Source: Thermoleophilaceae bacterium (GTDB taxonomy: Bacteria > Actinomycetota > Thermoleophilia > Solirubrobacterales > Thermoleophilaceae). Taken from it: a DNA stretch of 64,000 nt. A program made the position numbers and the translations under genes. Numbering within the stretch: the first letter of the stretch is position 1; each line of letters opens with the position of its first letter. The notes beneath the pieces were generated by a model that saw nothing but the letters and a program-made list of their open reading frames with translations, ran no database searches and had not been told where the DNA came from. The stretch lies in NCBI GenBank assembly GCA_030447725.1, contig JAUJOQ010000004.1, positions 165,231 through 229,230 on the forward strand, given 5' to 3'. Shown here piece by piece: positions 1 to 8,938 of the stretch.

Positions 1-1
1 T

Positions 2-1060
2 CGGGTTGGCGCGGGAGGTGCAGAGCGGCAAGTTCTCATGCTCGCGGGGGGTCTTGCCGCCCGCGGCTGGAAGGTGGGGATCGTCTCCAATGCGACGCCG
101 GAGCCGCTGCCGCCCCGGATCCAGGGCGTTCACGTGCTCTCCCACCGGCCCTTCGGGGGCCGTGGTCGGATGTCGCGGAGGGTCGCGTACCTCAGCGAGG
201 TCACACGCATGCTCTCCTCGGTCGACGCGCGTGTGCTCGTCCAACGTTCGGCCGGAAGCACGACGGGGTACGTCGCCCTCGCCGCACGGCTGAGAAGGCG
301 CCGTTTTGTCTACTCCAGCGCCAACGTGATCGACTTCTCCTTCGAGCGCCTCGAATCGAACCGTCGAGCAGCTCAGCTGTTTCATCTCGGCGTTCGACTG
401 TCGACGGAGATAGTCGTACAGACCCCGGAACAAGTCCTGCTCTGTCGCGAGCGTTTTGGAAGGGAGCCGATGCTCATCAAGAGCCTCGCGGAGCGAAAGC
501 CCCTGCGCCAGGAAGAGCCGGAGGCTTTCCTATGGATAGGACGACTGGCCCGCTACAAGCGCCCGGAACTGTTCTTGGAGCTGGCGTGCGCTCTGCCAGA
601 GGCGCGGTTCTGGATCGTCGCGGTGGCTAGTGGCCCGGCTGAGCACCGGAGACGGGAGCACGTCGAGGCGGCGGCCGCCAAGCTGTCAAATGTGGATGTG
701 ATCGGTCCACTCTCACATGAGGCATTGGGTGAGCTCGTCGCTCGATCGGTGGCGGTGGTCAACACGGCGGAGTACGAGGGGATGCCAAACATCTTCCTTG
801 AGGGATGGGCACGCGGTGTCCCGGCGCTCGCGTTCAGCCATGACCCAGATGGCGTGATCGAACGTGAGAGCGTTGGCGCTTTCGCGGGCGGCTCCAAACA
901 GCGGTTCGTCGAGCTGGCGCGACAGATGTGGTCGGAGCGGCGCGATCAAGCGCAATTGGCGGCAGCTTGCCAACGCTACATCGAACGCGAGCACGCAATC
1001 GAGAAGGTGGTGGATCGGTGGGAGACCGTGTTGGGTCCGCGCAGGGCCACGTCTCGGTAA
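2..1060 (+). CDS. Glycosyltransferase family 4-like protein, 5' end cut by window edge
   Basis: Probable GT-B glycosyltransferase of surface-polysaccharide synthesis, acting in the cytoplasm on nucleotide-sugar donors. The frame is open to the window edge, and the residues before the first internal ATG (position 38) read GGAERQ, the typical N-terminal glycine-rich acceptor loop of family 4 enzymes, so the true start lies upstream, perhaps 25-30 residues away judging from the downstream paralogue. The C-terminal half has the donor-site pattern EGMPNIFLEGWARGVP (the family's E-x7-E motif). It ends with TAA 12 nt before a second, closely similar glycosyltransferase; both share blocks such as VLVQRSAG, IKSLAE and SHDPDGVIERE. 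Sugar specificity cannot be read from sequence. Confidence 0.85.
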   Translation, partial: RVGAGGAERQVLMLAGGLAARGWKVGIVSNATPEPLPPRIQGVHVLSHRPFGGRGRMSRRVAYLSEVTRMLSSVDARVLVQRSAGSTTGYVALAARLRRRRFVYSSANVIDFSFERLESNRRAAQLFHLGVRLSTEIVVQTPEQVLLCRERFGREPMLIKSLAERKPLRQEEPEAFLWIGRLARYKRPELFLELACALPEARFWIVAVASGPAEHRRREHVEAAAAKLSNVDVIGPLSHEALGELVARSVAVVNTAEYEGMPNIFLEGWARGVPALAFSHDPDGVIERESVGAFAGGSKQRFVELARQMWSERRDQAQLAAACQRYIEREHAIEKVVDRWETVLGPRRATSR

Positions 1061-1072
1061 GTCCCGAATCAG

Positions 1073-2212
1073 GTGACCAGACCCCGGAAGAACTCACACG
1101 ATGTCGTATTCCTCATGCCCTACATCGGGCCGGTGGCGTCGGAGAGTCGCGATCAGAGCGCCGGTGGCGCCGAAACCCAGATCTGGCTGTTAGCCACAGC
1201 GCTCGCTCGCCGTGGCTGGCGAGTGGCGATCGCTTCGCATCCTCTCGGTACGCCCGCGCAGGTATCGGGTGTTGATCTCGTCGCCTCGGGTCCGTCACTA
1301 CAGCGAAAGGGCCCACTCGGCCGAGCCGCCCGCGCCATTGCGCTCGCGCGCACTCTTACGGCACTCGATGCGCCGGTGCTCGTTCAGCGGTCTGCGGGCG
1401 CGGCGACAGCCCTGGCCGGCGTGACCGCGACCGTGAGTCGGCGCCGGTTCATCTACTCCAGCTCCAGCGTCCTCGAGTTCGAATTCGCCAAGGTCGATCG
1501 ACGGCGACTGCACGTCCAAGCCTTCCGACTCGGAGTGCTGCTCGCCGAAGAGATCGTCGTCCAGACTGCGGAACAGGTCGAGCTGTCCCGTCGACGCCTG
1601 GGTCGGGAGCCAGTCGTGATCAAGAGCCTCGCCGAGGCCCAGTCACAACGCCAAGGTCTTCCGGAGGCGTTTCTGTGGATCGGTCGTCTGGCCGCATACA
1701 AGCGCCCCGAGGCGGTAGTCAAGCTCGCTCGGGCTGTGCCAGAGGCGAAGTTCTGGATCGTCCCGGTCGCGACGGGAGCCGGTGAACAGGACCGTCTGAA
1801 GAATCTGCGCCTCGCCGCCGACGAGCTTCCGAACCTTCAGCTGCATGCTCCGCGGCCCCGGCAGGAGTTGGGTGAGCTCATCGCTCGCTCCGTAGCCGTC
1901 CTGAGCACGACCGAGTCGGAGGGCATGCCCAACGTGTTTCTTGAGGGCTGGGCTCGCGGAGTACCCGCGCTTGCCTTGAGTCACGACCCGGACGGCGTGA
2001 TCGAGCGGGAGGGAGTCGGTGCCTTCGCCGGTGACTCGGATGACCGGTTTGAAGAGCTCGCCCGAAGCATGTGGTCCAAGCGCGGCGATCAGGGTCAGAT
2101 GGCAGTTGCCTGTCGCGGCTACATCGATCGCGAACACTCGATCGAGGCGGTTGTCGATGCCTGGGAGAAAGTGCTGAGGCTGAAAACGGGGGAGGGCGAA
2201 GAGGAGGCTTGA
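1073..2212 (+). CDS. Glycosyltransferase family 4-like protein (tandem paralogue)
   Basis: Second GT-B glycosyltransferase, 379 residues, GTG start, with only a weak upstream purine run. It has the complete N-terminal domain (SAGGAETQIWLLATALARRGW, about residues 25-45) and the C-terminal nucleotide-sugar-binding pattern EGMPNVFLEGWARGVPALALSHD (about residues 283-305). It is co-linear over its whole length with the preceding gene, so the two arose by tandem duplication and probably add related sugars to one glycan. The C-terminus ends in an acidic tail. The gene faces the convergent methyltransferase at 3254-2256. Substrate unknown; the GT4 call is by motif only. Confidence 0.88.
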   Translation: MTRPRKNSHDVVFLMPYIGPVASESRDQSAGGAETQIWLLATALARRGWRVAIASHPLGTPAQVSGVDLVASGPSLQRKGPLGRAARAIALARTLTALDAPVLVQRSAGAATALAGVTATVSRRRFIYSSSSVLEFEFAKVDRRRLHVQAFRLGVLLAEEIVVQTAEQVELSRRRLGREPVVIKSLAEAQSQRQGLPEAFLWIGRLAAYKRPEAVVKLARAVPEAKFWIVPVATGAGEQDRLKNLRLAADELPNLQLHAPRPRQELGELIARSVAVLSTTESEGMPNVFLEGWARGVPALALSHDPDGVIEREGVGAFAGDSDDRFEELARSMWSKRGDQGQMAVACRGYIDREHSIEAVVDAWEKVLRLKTGEGEEEA

Positions 2213-2255
2213 GCTTCCGCCCGCCTCAGGCTTCGCATCCCACCCGCTCGCGACC

Positions 2256-3254
2256 CTACGCGGCGGTCGACGCCTTTGACGACCGGACGACTATGCCTGT
2301 GGCGGCGAGCTCCTCGACGGGCAGCGGCGCGAACCGCGGCGCGAGGCGCCCCCGCATGCGCTCGATCGACGCCGCTAACGCCCGGTCGACCTCGGCGCCC
2401 ACCGCGATGCGCTCCCGGTAGGGGGCGAGGTTCTCCCTGGCGCCGCCCACGTTCGTCACCTCGATCGACACCTCGTGCCCGAGATCGGCAAGCAGCTCGC
2501 GGTAAGCGCATATCCGCTCCCGGTTGGGCGCGCCCGTGTGCGAGGTCATCAGGCGGTAGAGGCGCTCGTCGATCGTGAGGAACTCGAGCGGGTGGCGCCC
2601 GCCACCGGTGAACATGCCGTGGTCGCGCAGGTCCACCTGGTGCACCATCAGCCCGCCCGGCGCAAGGAGGGCATTCATCGCGCGCAGCGCCGCCGCGAGG
2701 TCGTACACGTGCTCGAGCACCGCGACCGACACGATCAGGTCGAAGGACCTGTCGCGCAGCCGCTCCGCGCCGTCCTCGATGCCCGCGCCGCGCACCACCT
2801 CGAGCCGCTCGCCATCGGCGCGCAGCTCGCCGTCGGGGGAGACGATGTCCGCCAGCCGGTCGCGCCCATCCTTGCCGACGTCTCCCAGCAGCAGCCGGTA
2901 CACGTCACGTTCCCAAGCGGGGTCGATTTGGAAGCTGAACCTGTCGATGCAGCTGACCCTCGCCGCCCCGGCCGCGAGGAACCGCAGCGCGACGCACAGG
3001 TCCTCGCCGGGCCCCAGCTCGAGCACGCGCAGGCCCGTGTGCGCGTCCGGGTCGAGACGGCCGTGCTCGAGGAAGCCCTCGAACGCGTTGCGCGAGTAGG
3101 CGACCCGTTTCGCCGGTTTGTCGAGGGTCGCGCCCAAGGCCGTGGTCGCCCTCAGCTCGCCGCGCCGCTCGCGCGCCCGCGACACGAGGTTTCTCTGGAC
3201 CTCGTACGCGATCGTGGGCCACTTGAAGGCTCGCAGCCTCGTCAGCAGGCTCAT
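2256..3254 (-). CDS. SAM-dependent class I methyltransferase
   Basis: 332-residue class I methyltransferase. A Rossmann motif I is seen as VLELGPGEDL, followed by an acidic residue ending strand 2 (CIDRF), motif II/III-like FDLIVSVAVLEHV, and LLAPGGLMVHQVDLRDHG after it. The start is set by an ATGA overlap with the stop of the upstream membrane-protein gene (ATG at 3254-3252, TGA at 3253-3251); the longer open frame to 3527 runs through that gene and is not coding. Translational coupling to a GT-C-like membrane protein and the glycosyltransferase context suggest methylation of a sugar or lipid-linked glycan, but the acceptor is unknown. Confidence 0.8.
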   Translation of the reverse strand: MSLLTRLRAFKWPTIAYEVQRNLVSRARERRGELRATTALGATLDKPAKRVAYSRNAFEGFLEHGRLDPDAHTGLRVLELGPGEDLCVALRFLAAGAARVSCIDRFSFQIDPAWERDVYRLLLGDVGKDGRDRLADIVSPDGELRADGERLEVVRGAGIEDGAERLRDRSFDLIVSVAVLEHVYDLAAALRAMNALLAPGGLMVHQVDLRDHGMFTGGGRHPLEFLTIDERLYRLMTSHTGAPNRERICAYRELLADLGHEVSIEVTNVGGARENLAPYRERIAVGAEVDRALAASIERMRGRLAPRFAPLPVEELAATGIVVRSSKASTAA

Positions 3255-4645
3255 GCGCTTTGCGGCGTCGGGGCGGCTACCTTGCCAGTCGGGTGGCCTC
3301 TTCGGCGGGCGGACCAGGCGGCGACGCGTGAGAGCCCCAGCGACGCAACGAGGGCGACAACCCAGACGAACTCCCCCCGATGCCGGTACGCCGTCCCGAG
3401 ATTGCCCTCGGTGAGCGCGTACATGAGCGCCGTCGCCCCGAGCACGAGCAGCGGGAATGCGAGGACTCGGAGGTGGCGGCGGACAGCAACTAGCCCGATT
3501 GCCGCGAAGACGAGCATCGGATACCACAGCAGCGACTCGAGACCAGCGAGCTTGAGTGAGAAACCTGGCTCGGTGGCCGCCTCCCAGGGGAACGGACGCA
3601 GGACGATGACCGTGAGGCCCGTCGGAAGGTAGGAGACGGACGCGGCCCCGCCGGCGTCCTCCAGCTCGGGAGTCGGCGCTGCCGGTGCTGGAGTGGGGGG
3701 TGGCGCTTCGGGCACCTTGGTCGTCGGAGCCTTCGCATTAGGCGCCTTCGTGGACGGAGCCCGCGGTGTCGCTGCCGGTGGCGGAGCAGTCTGCGCCGGA
3801 GCGGTTGGGGTGCCGGCGGGCGGAGCATCGACGACCGCGCTCGCGGCGCCGACGGCATTGTTCTCCCTGCGCTGGTCGAGGGAGCCGGAGTTGGCGACGA
3901 AGGTTGCGCCGCCAGGCCCCATCCCGAATGCGAGGGGCAGGAGGAGCGCGATCGTTGCCGTCGCGGCCACCTGAGCGATGCGGTGCCGCTTGGGTGCGAC
4001 GAGTGAAGCGAGTACGAGCCCGACGAGTGCGATTTCCAGCGTGTGAAGGCGCGAGTACGCCAGGCCGAGTAGGAGGAGACCCCCGGCTAGGAGGCCAATC
4101 GCCAGCTGCCGGTTCGAGCCCCGCGGCGCCAGGGCGACGACGAGGGCTAGGCCGCTGAGCATCGCCCAGACGACCGCGTCCTTGAGGATGAGCGACGACC
4201 AGAGGACTTGGGAGGGGAGCAGGGCCACGATCGCGCCGGCGAGCACGGCGTAGCCTTGAGGCAGGAACTCAAGGCCGAGCCGCACGGTGGCGGCGGCTGT
4301 CGCGGCGCCCAGGAGGGCGACGAACGCCTGGCCCGCGAAGTTCAACGGGCCGAGAGCCCAGAAGAGGCCCGTGATCGGCCAGAGCAGGGCGCCGGTTCTT
4401 TCGTATAGGAAGCGCTCGTAGGCGTCCCAACTCGAGCTGCTCCCGTTGGCGGCCTCAGCGGCCAGGCGCGAGTAACTGAGGTCATCGAGCAGCAGTCCGC
4501 CGCCGTCCTGGGCTATCGCGACACCTAGGGCGACCATCAGGCGCACGGCCAGCGCCACGAAGAAGATGCTGCGCACCGGATGTTCTCGAACGAGGCGCGG
4601 TATCCGCCGCCTGCCCGACAGCCGGTCGGTCACCTGAATCGCCAC
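3251..4645 (-). CDS. Polytopic membrane protein, GT-C/GT39-like
   Basis: About 464 residues with roughly ten hydrophobic segments. Near the first extracytoplasmic loop is LLLDDLSYSRLAAEA, resembling the DD/DE motif of PMT/ArnT-type GT-C glycosyltransferases that use polyprenyl-phosphate sugars; LPSQVLWSSLILKDAVVW is also common in glycan-locus membrane proteins. A Pro/Ala/Thr-rich linker of about 60 residues (coded around 3660-3840) interrupts the membrane segments and probably lies outside. I chose GTG at 4645; the ATG at 4717 would add 24 Pro/Ser-rich residues that look non-coding. It overlaps the following methyltransferase by 4 nt. Function is inferred from topology and context only. Confidence 0.6.
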   Translation of the reverse strand: MAIQVTDRLSGRRRIPRLVREHPVRSIFFVALAVRLMVALGVAIAQDGGGLLLDDLSYSRLAAEAANGSSSSWDAYERFLYERTGALLWPITGLFWALGPLNFAGQAFVALLGAATAAATVRLGLEFLPQGYAVLAGAIVALLPSQVLWSSLILKDAVVWAMLSGLALVVALAPRGSNRQLAIGLLAGGLLLLGLAYSRLHTLEIALVGLVLASLVAPKRHRIAQVAATATIALLLPLAFGMGPGGATFVANSGSLDQRRENNAVGAASAVVDAPPAGTPTAPAQTAPPPAATPRAPSTKAPNAKAPTTKVPEAPPPTPAPAAPTPELEDAGGAASVSYLPTGLTVIVLRPFPWEAATEPGFSLKLAGLESLLWYPMLVFAAIGLVAVRRHLRVLAFPLLVLGATALMYALTEGNLGTAYRHRGEFVWVVALVASLGLSRVAAWSARRRGHPTGKVAAPTPQSA

Positions 4646-4870
4646 GGACCACGATCTTAGCCGCGGGAGTGACGTTCGCGCCGGTGGGCCGGGACCGAAA
4701 CTGGGACAGCCTGTCAACCGCCGGGGGGCTTAGCACGTACGGGGACGCGACACGGTTTACTCGCGTAGAATGCTCAGCTTCGACCGCGCAAGGGCATGGG
4801 GAGAGCGGGGCGCGTCGGGTCGGCCCGGAGTCGTCTGCTTCGAGACCACGATGGAAGAGAGGGTGGGTAG

Positions 4871-5863
4871 GTGCGCTTCTTGATCACCGGCGGAGCTGGG
4901 TTCATCGGCTCGCACCTCGCGGATGAGCTGCTGCTACGAGGCCATCGGGTCCACGTCCTCGATGACCTGTCGACGGGGTCGATCGAGCACATCCGCCACC
5001 ACAAGGACAACGCCAGCTTCTCCTACACGATCGAGTCCGCGGCCAGCGCGCCGCTCGTTGCCGAGCTGGTAGACGAGGCTGATGTCGTCTACCACCTGGC
5101 CGCAGCGGTCGGCGTCGAGCTGATCGTGGAGAGCCCCGTGCGCACGATCGAGACCAACGTGCATTGCACAGAGGTCGTGCTCATGCAGGCGAACAAGAAG
5201 AAGAAGCCCGTCTTCATCGCCTCCACCAGCGAGGTCTACGGGAAGGGCGAGACGCTGCCTTTTCGGGAGGACGGCGACCTGCTCCTCGGCCCGACCCACA
5301 TAGGGCGCTGGGCTTACGCCTGTTCGAAGGCGCTCGACGAGTATCTGGCCCTCGCCTACCACCACGAGAAGCAGCTCCCGGTCGTGGTCGGGCGGCTGTT
5401 CAACACGGTCGGACCGCGCCAGACCGGGCGCTACGGGATGGTTGTGCCGAGCTTCGTGCGCCAGGCGCTTGCCGGCAGGCCGATCACCGTCTACGGAGAC
5501 GGCACCCAGCGGCGCTGCTTCTGCCACGTCGAGGACGTCGTCAGGGCCCTATGTGACCTGATGGTCACGGATGATGTCTACGGCCAGGTCTTCAACATCG
5601 GCTCCACGGAGGAGGTCTCCGTGCTCGAGCTGGCTCACCGCGTGCGCGAGGCCGCGAAGTCGGACTCGCAGATCGACACCGTGCCCTACGAGGACGCCTA
5701 CGAGCCCGGCTTCGAGGACATGCCCCGGCGCATACCCGACCTCGCAAAGATCGAGGGCACTCTCGGCTGGCGCCCGACGCGCGATCTCGCGGGTATTCTC
5801 GACGACGTGGTTCGAAGCGAGCGCGAGGCCGGCACCGACGTCTTCACCGCCGGTGTCGCTTGA
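4871..5863 (+). CDS. NAD-dependent sugar epimerase/dehydratase (extended SDR)
   Basis: 330-residue extended short-chain dehydrogenase acting on nucleotide sugars. GGAGFIGSH at residues 7-15 is the NAD-binding glycine motif, D32 follows strand 2 (NAD preference), STSEVYG carries the catalytic Ser/Thr, and YACSK is the YxxxK pair. RLFNTVGPRQTGRYGMVVPSF matches the UDP-glucose 4-epimerase / UDP-glucuronate decarboxylase group. GTG start at 4871 after a GAGAGGG-type purine run. It precedes the phosphosugar-transferase fusion by 18 nt and probably supplies its activated sugar. Exact reaction not determinable. Confidence 0.85.
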   Translation: MRFLITGGAGFIGSHLADELLLRGHRVHVLDDLSTGSIEHIRHHKDNASFSYTIESAASAPLVAELVDEADVVYHLAAAVGVELIVESPVRTIETNVHCTEVVLMQANKKKKPVFIASTSEVYGKGETLPFREDGDLLLGPTHIGRWAYACSKALDEYLALAYHHEKQLPVVVGRLFNTVGPRQTGRYGMVVPSFVRQALAGRPITVYGDGTQRRCFCHVEDVVRALCDLMVTDDVYGQVFNIGSTEEVSVLELAHRVREAAKSDSQIDTVPYEDAYEPGFEDMPRRIPDLAKIEGTLGWRPTRDLAGILDDVVRSEREAGTDVFTAGVA

Positions 5864-5881
5864 TCGCCGTCGGAGGCCGAT

Positions 5882-8881
5882 GTGCCGGATGAAGCGCGGC
5901 TGATCCTCGCCTTTGCGCTGGCCCTCGGTGCTGCGTTCGCGGCAACGCCGATTGCGATAGCGGTAGCCGAGCGCACCGGCTTCCACGACAAGCCGGTGGG
6001 CTACAAGGGCCACCGGACGCCGACGCCCTATCTCGGCGGCGCCGCGGTGGTGGCGGCCTTCCTGCTCGCCGGCCTGATCGCCGGAGGGGAGCTGGCGCGC
6101 CTGTCGCCGATCGTCGTGTGCGCCTTCGGGATGTGGTGCCTGGGCACGCTTGACGACCGCATCGCCCTGTCGCCGAGCGTGCGCGTGACAGCCGGTTTCG
6201 CCGCGGCGTCCGCACTCTGGACGTTCGGACTCGGCTGGTCGGTCTTCGACGCTGCGGTCCCCGACCTCATTCTCACCAATCTCTGGGTGGTCGGGCTGGC
6301 CAACGCGTTCAACCTGATGGACAACATGGATGGCGCAGCCGCCACCGTGGGGGCGGTTACCTCCATGGCAACGGCGGTGCTGGCCCTCATCGCAGGGGAC
6401 GTGGCGCTGGCGATTATCTGCGTCGGGATGTCCGGAGCCTGCCTTGGCTTCCTGCCGTACAACCTCGCCGGCCCAGCGCGGATCTTCCTGGGGGACGGGG
6501 GGAGCCTGCCGATCGGGTTCGTGGTCGCGGCGGGGATCATGGCCCTGCCCGACCAGGGCGACCTCGGATGGACGCGCCTGCTCGCTGCCGTGATCCTGGC
6601 CGGCCTGCCCGTGGTCGACACCGCACTGGTGTTCATCTCCCGGCGGCGGGCGGGCATCGCCCTCCTGACCGGCGGCCGTGACCACATGACCCACCGTTTG
6701 GCCAGCCGCCTTCGATGCCCACGGCGGGTGGCACTGGCGCTGGGCTGCGCACAGGCACTGTTCGGCGCGGTGGCGATCGGGGTAGTGCAGCTTGGAGAGG
6801 GGCTCGTGGTCTCGGCCTGGGCCACCTGGTTCGTGGCGGCCACGGGGGCGGTCGTGTTGCTGGAAACTGCAAGATGGGCACCCGCCCGCGAGCCGCTCTT
6901 AGAGCCGGCCCTGCCTGCGTCCGAACCAGGCGTCGCCGTCTCCGACGGGCGTCCGAGCCGCAGCTCGCCGAGCCTCGTCGAGGGTGGCGTGATCGTGTTC
7001 ATCACGGCCGCGTGCGGGCTGAGCCCCGCCTTCTTCGGCTTCTACAGCCTGTCGGTGTGGGGCCCGATCGCCTTGTTCCTGCTGGCAGCGCTGCTCGGGC
7101 TGGTGGTTGCCCGTCCCGCCGCTCCGCGCCCGGCCGCCCTGGTCGCGGTGGGCGGGCTCGCGGGGCTCTGGCTCTGGTCGCTCGCATCCACCGCGTGGTC
7201 GGAGTCGGCCGATCAGGCGCTGGTCGATTCCAACCGCTGGATGCTCTACGCGGCGCTGTTCGCGATCCTCGTGCTGCTGCTGCGCGACGACCGGCTGGGA
7301 CGGCTGCTCTTGGGCTCGGCGACGGTTGCGGTGGTGGCCTTCGGAGCCTACCTCGCAGTGCGCCTGCTGCTTCCGGGCGGCAATACGCTGTTCGTCAACA
7401 ACCGCTTGCACGAGCCGCTCGGCTACGTGAACGGCCAGGCCGGCTACCTGCTACTGGCGCTGTGGCCGCTCGTCGCCGTCGCGGAGCGCGCCCGCAACCA
7501 TCTGCTGGCGGGGGCTGCGATCGGAGCCGCCACGTTGCTCGCGGGGCTGGCGGTGCTGGGCCAGACGCGCGCCATCGTGCCGGCTCTCGTCGTGAGCGCC
7601 GTGGTGCTGGCGGTGGCGCTGCCGGGGCGGAGAACCCGCCTGTGGGCGCTCGTCGCGATCGCCATGGGAGTCGCCGTGGCGGCCGATCCGCTGCTGAATG
7701 TGTTCGAAAGCGGCTCGTCCGGGGCCTTGGATGACAAGACGGTGCGCACCGCTGTGCTCATCCTGCTCGGCGTGTCGGTCGCAGTCGGCGCGATCTGGGC
7801 GGGGGTGCGCTTGCTTGCCGAACGATCGCCCGCGAGCGTGGGCCGGCGCCTGGCCGCGGTGTCTACGGCCGGATTGATCGCGATCGCAGTCGTTGCAGGC
7901 GTTGGGGGGCTACTGGCCGTGGGCGATCCCGTCGACCGGGTTCAGGAAGAGGCGCGCTCCTTCAAGAACCTGGGGGCGGGCGCCGGTCAGGAGAACCGCT
8001 CGCGCTTCACCTCCGGCGGGGGCAACCGCTACGACTACTGGCGGATCGCCGCCGCGCAGTTCGAGTCCGAGCCGCTGAAGGGGCTTGGGGCGGGCAACTA
8101 CGACCGCACCTACTTCATCGAGCGCGACACCACCGAGGACATCCGTCAGCCCCACAGCTTGGGGTTGCAGACGCTGGCCGAGCTCGGGCTGGTCGGAGGC
8201 GTGGCCCTGCTGGCCTTCCTCGGCGCGATCGTCGCCGGCTTCGCGGCCAGGGCGCGCGCGGCGCGCACCGACCCGGGCGATCTCGCACTTGCGGTGGGCG
8301 CCGGCGGCATGTTCCTCGTCTGGCTCGTCCACACGAGCGTCGACTGGCTGCACCTGATCCCCGGAGTGACCGGGATCGCCCTGTGCGCGGCCGCTGTGCT
8401 GGTGGCGCCATGGAAGCGCTCGCGGGCCCCCGACGGGGCGCGCTCGCGGCTACGGTTGGCGACAATCGTGGTGTGCGGCCTGGTGGTGCTTGTCGGAGCG
8501 ACGCTGGTCGGCCGTGTCGCGCTCGCCGACAAGTACCGCGCAGAGTCGCAGGACAACACCACCAAGGACCCTGGTCGCGCGCTCGAGCAGGCGGAGGACT
8601 CACTGGCCCTCAACGACGAGTCGCTGGCGGCCTACTACGCCAAGGCGGCGGCGCTCGCTCGGGTGAACGACTACCCCAGAGCCCGGGGTGCGCTGCTCGA
8701 GGCCACGCGTCGCGAGCCCCACGACTGGGTGACCTGGGGCCTGCTCGGGGACATCGCGGTGCGGCGGGGTGACCTGGAGCAGGCCCGCAAGGACTACGGC
8801 CGGGCCTCCCAGCTCAACCCGCGGGATACGGGGCTGGAGCAGGTCGCTGACGATCCGCGCTCGGCACTCGCAGGCCGATGA
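5882..8881 (+). CDS. Fusion: WecA/MraY-type undecaprenyl-phosphate phosphosugar transferase + Wzy/WaaL-like polymerase/ligase + TPR
   Basis: A single 999-residue open frame. Residues 1 to about 330 form a polyprenyl-phosphate N-acetylhexosamine-1-phosphate transferase: DD at 91-92, NAFNLMDNMDG at 141-151, LGDGGS at 203-208 and HMTHRL at 268-273 are the family's Mg and substrate motifs. Residues about 350-860 are a second polytopic domain with the O-antigen ligase/polymerase hallmark around residue 715 (NRYDYWRIA, then GLGAGNY and HSLGLQTLAELGLVG). Residues about 895-985 form two to three TPR-like helical repeats. GTG start with GGAGG at 5872-5876, 5 nt upstream. The first and polymerization or ligation steps of a glycan pathway are normally separate genes, so this is an unusual fusion. 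Confidence 0.85.
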   Translation: MPDEARLILAFALALGAAFAATPIAIAVAERTGFHDKPVGYKGHRTPTPYLGGAAVVAAFLLAGLIAGGELARLSPIVVCAFGMWCLGTLDDRIALSPSVRVTAGFAAASALWTFGLGWSVFDAAVPDLILTNLWVVGLANAFNLMDNMDGAAATVGAVTSMATAVLALIAGDVALAIICVGMSGACLGFLPYNLAGPARIFLGDGGSLPIGFVVAAGIMALPDQGDLGWTRLLAAVILAGLPVVDTALVFISRRRAGIALLTGGRDHMTHRLASRLRCPRRVALALGCAQALFGAVAIGVVQLGEGLVVSAWATWFVAATGAVVLLETARWAPAREPLLEPALPASEPGVAVSDGRPSRSSPSLVEGGVIVFITAACGLSPAFFGFYSLSVWGPIALFLLAALLGLVVARPAAPRPAALVAVGGLAGLWLWSLASTAWSESADQALVDSNRWMLYAALFAILVLLLRDDRLGRLLLGSATVAVVAFGAYLAVRLLLPGGNTLFVNNRLHEPLGYVNGQAGYLLLALWPLVAVAERARNHLLAGAAIGAATLLAGLAVLGQTRAIVPALVVSAVVLAVALPGRRTRLWALVAIAMGVAVAADPLLNVFESGSSGALDDKTVRTAVLILLGVSVAVGAIWAGVRLLAERSPASVGRRLAAVSTAGLIAIAVVAGVGGLLAVGDPVDRVQEEARSFKNLGAGAGQENRSRFTSGGGNRYDYWRIAAAQFESEPLKGLGAGNYDRTYFIERDTTEDIRQPHSLGLQTLAELGLVGGVALLAFLGAIVAGFAARARAARTDPGDLALAVGAGGMFLVWLVHTSVDWLHLIPGVTGIALCAAAVLVAPWKRSRAPDGARSRLRLATIVVCGLVVLVGATLVGRVALADKYRAESQDNTTKDPGRALEQAEDSLALNDESLAAYYAKAAALARVNDYPRARGALLEATRREPHDWVTWGLLGDIAVRRGDLEQARKDYGRASQLNPRDTGLEQVADDPRSALAGR

Positions 8882-8938
8882 GCCGGCGTCACGGCGAGAT
8901 GCCCATCGGCTGGCTCGTTCCCAGGGTTCACCGACCGC

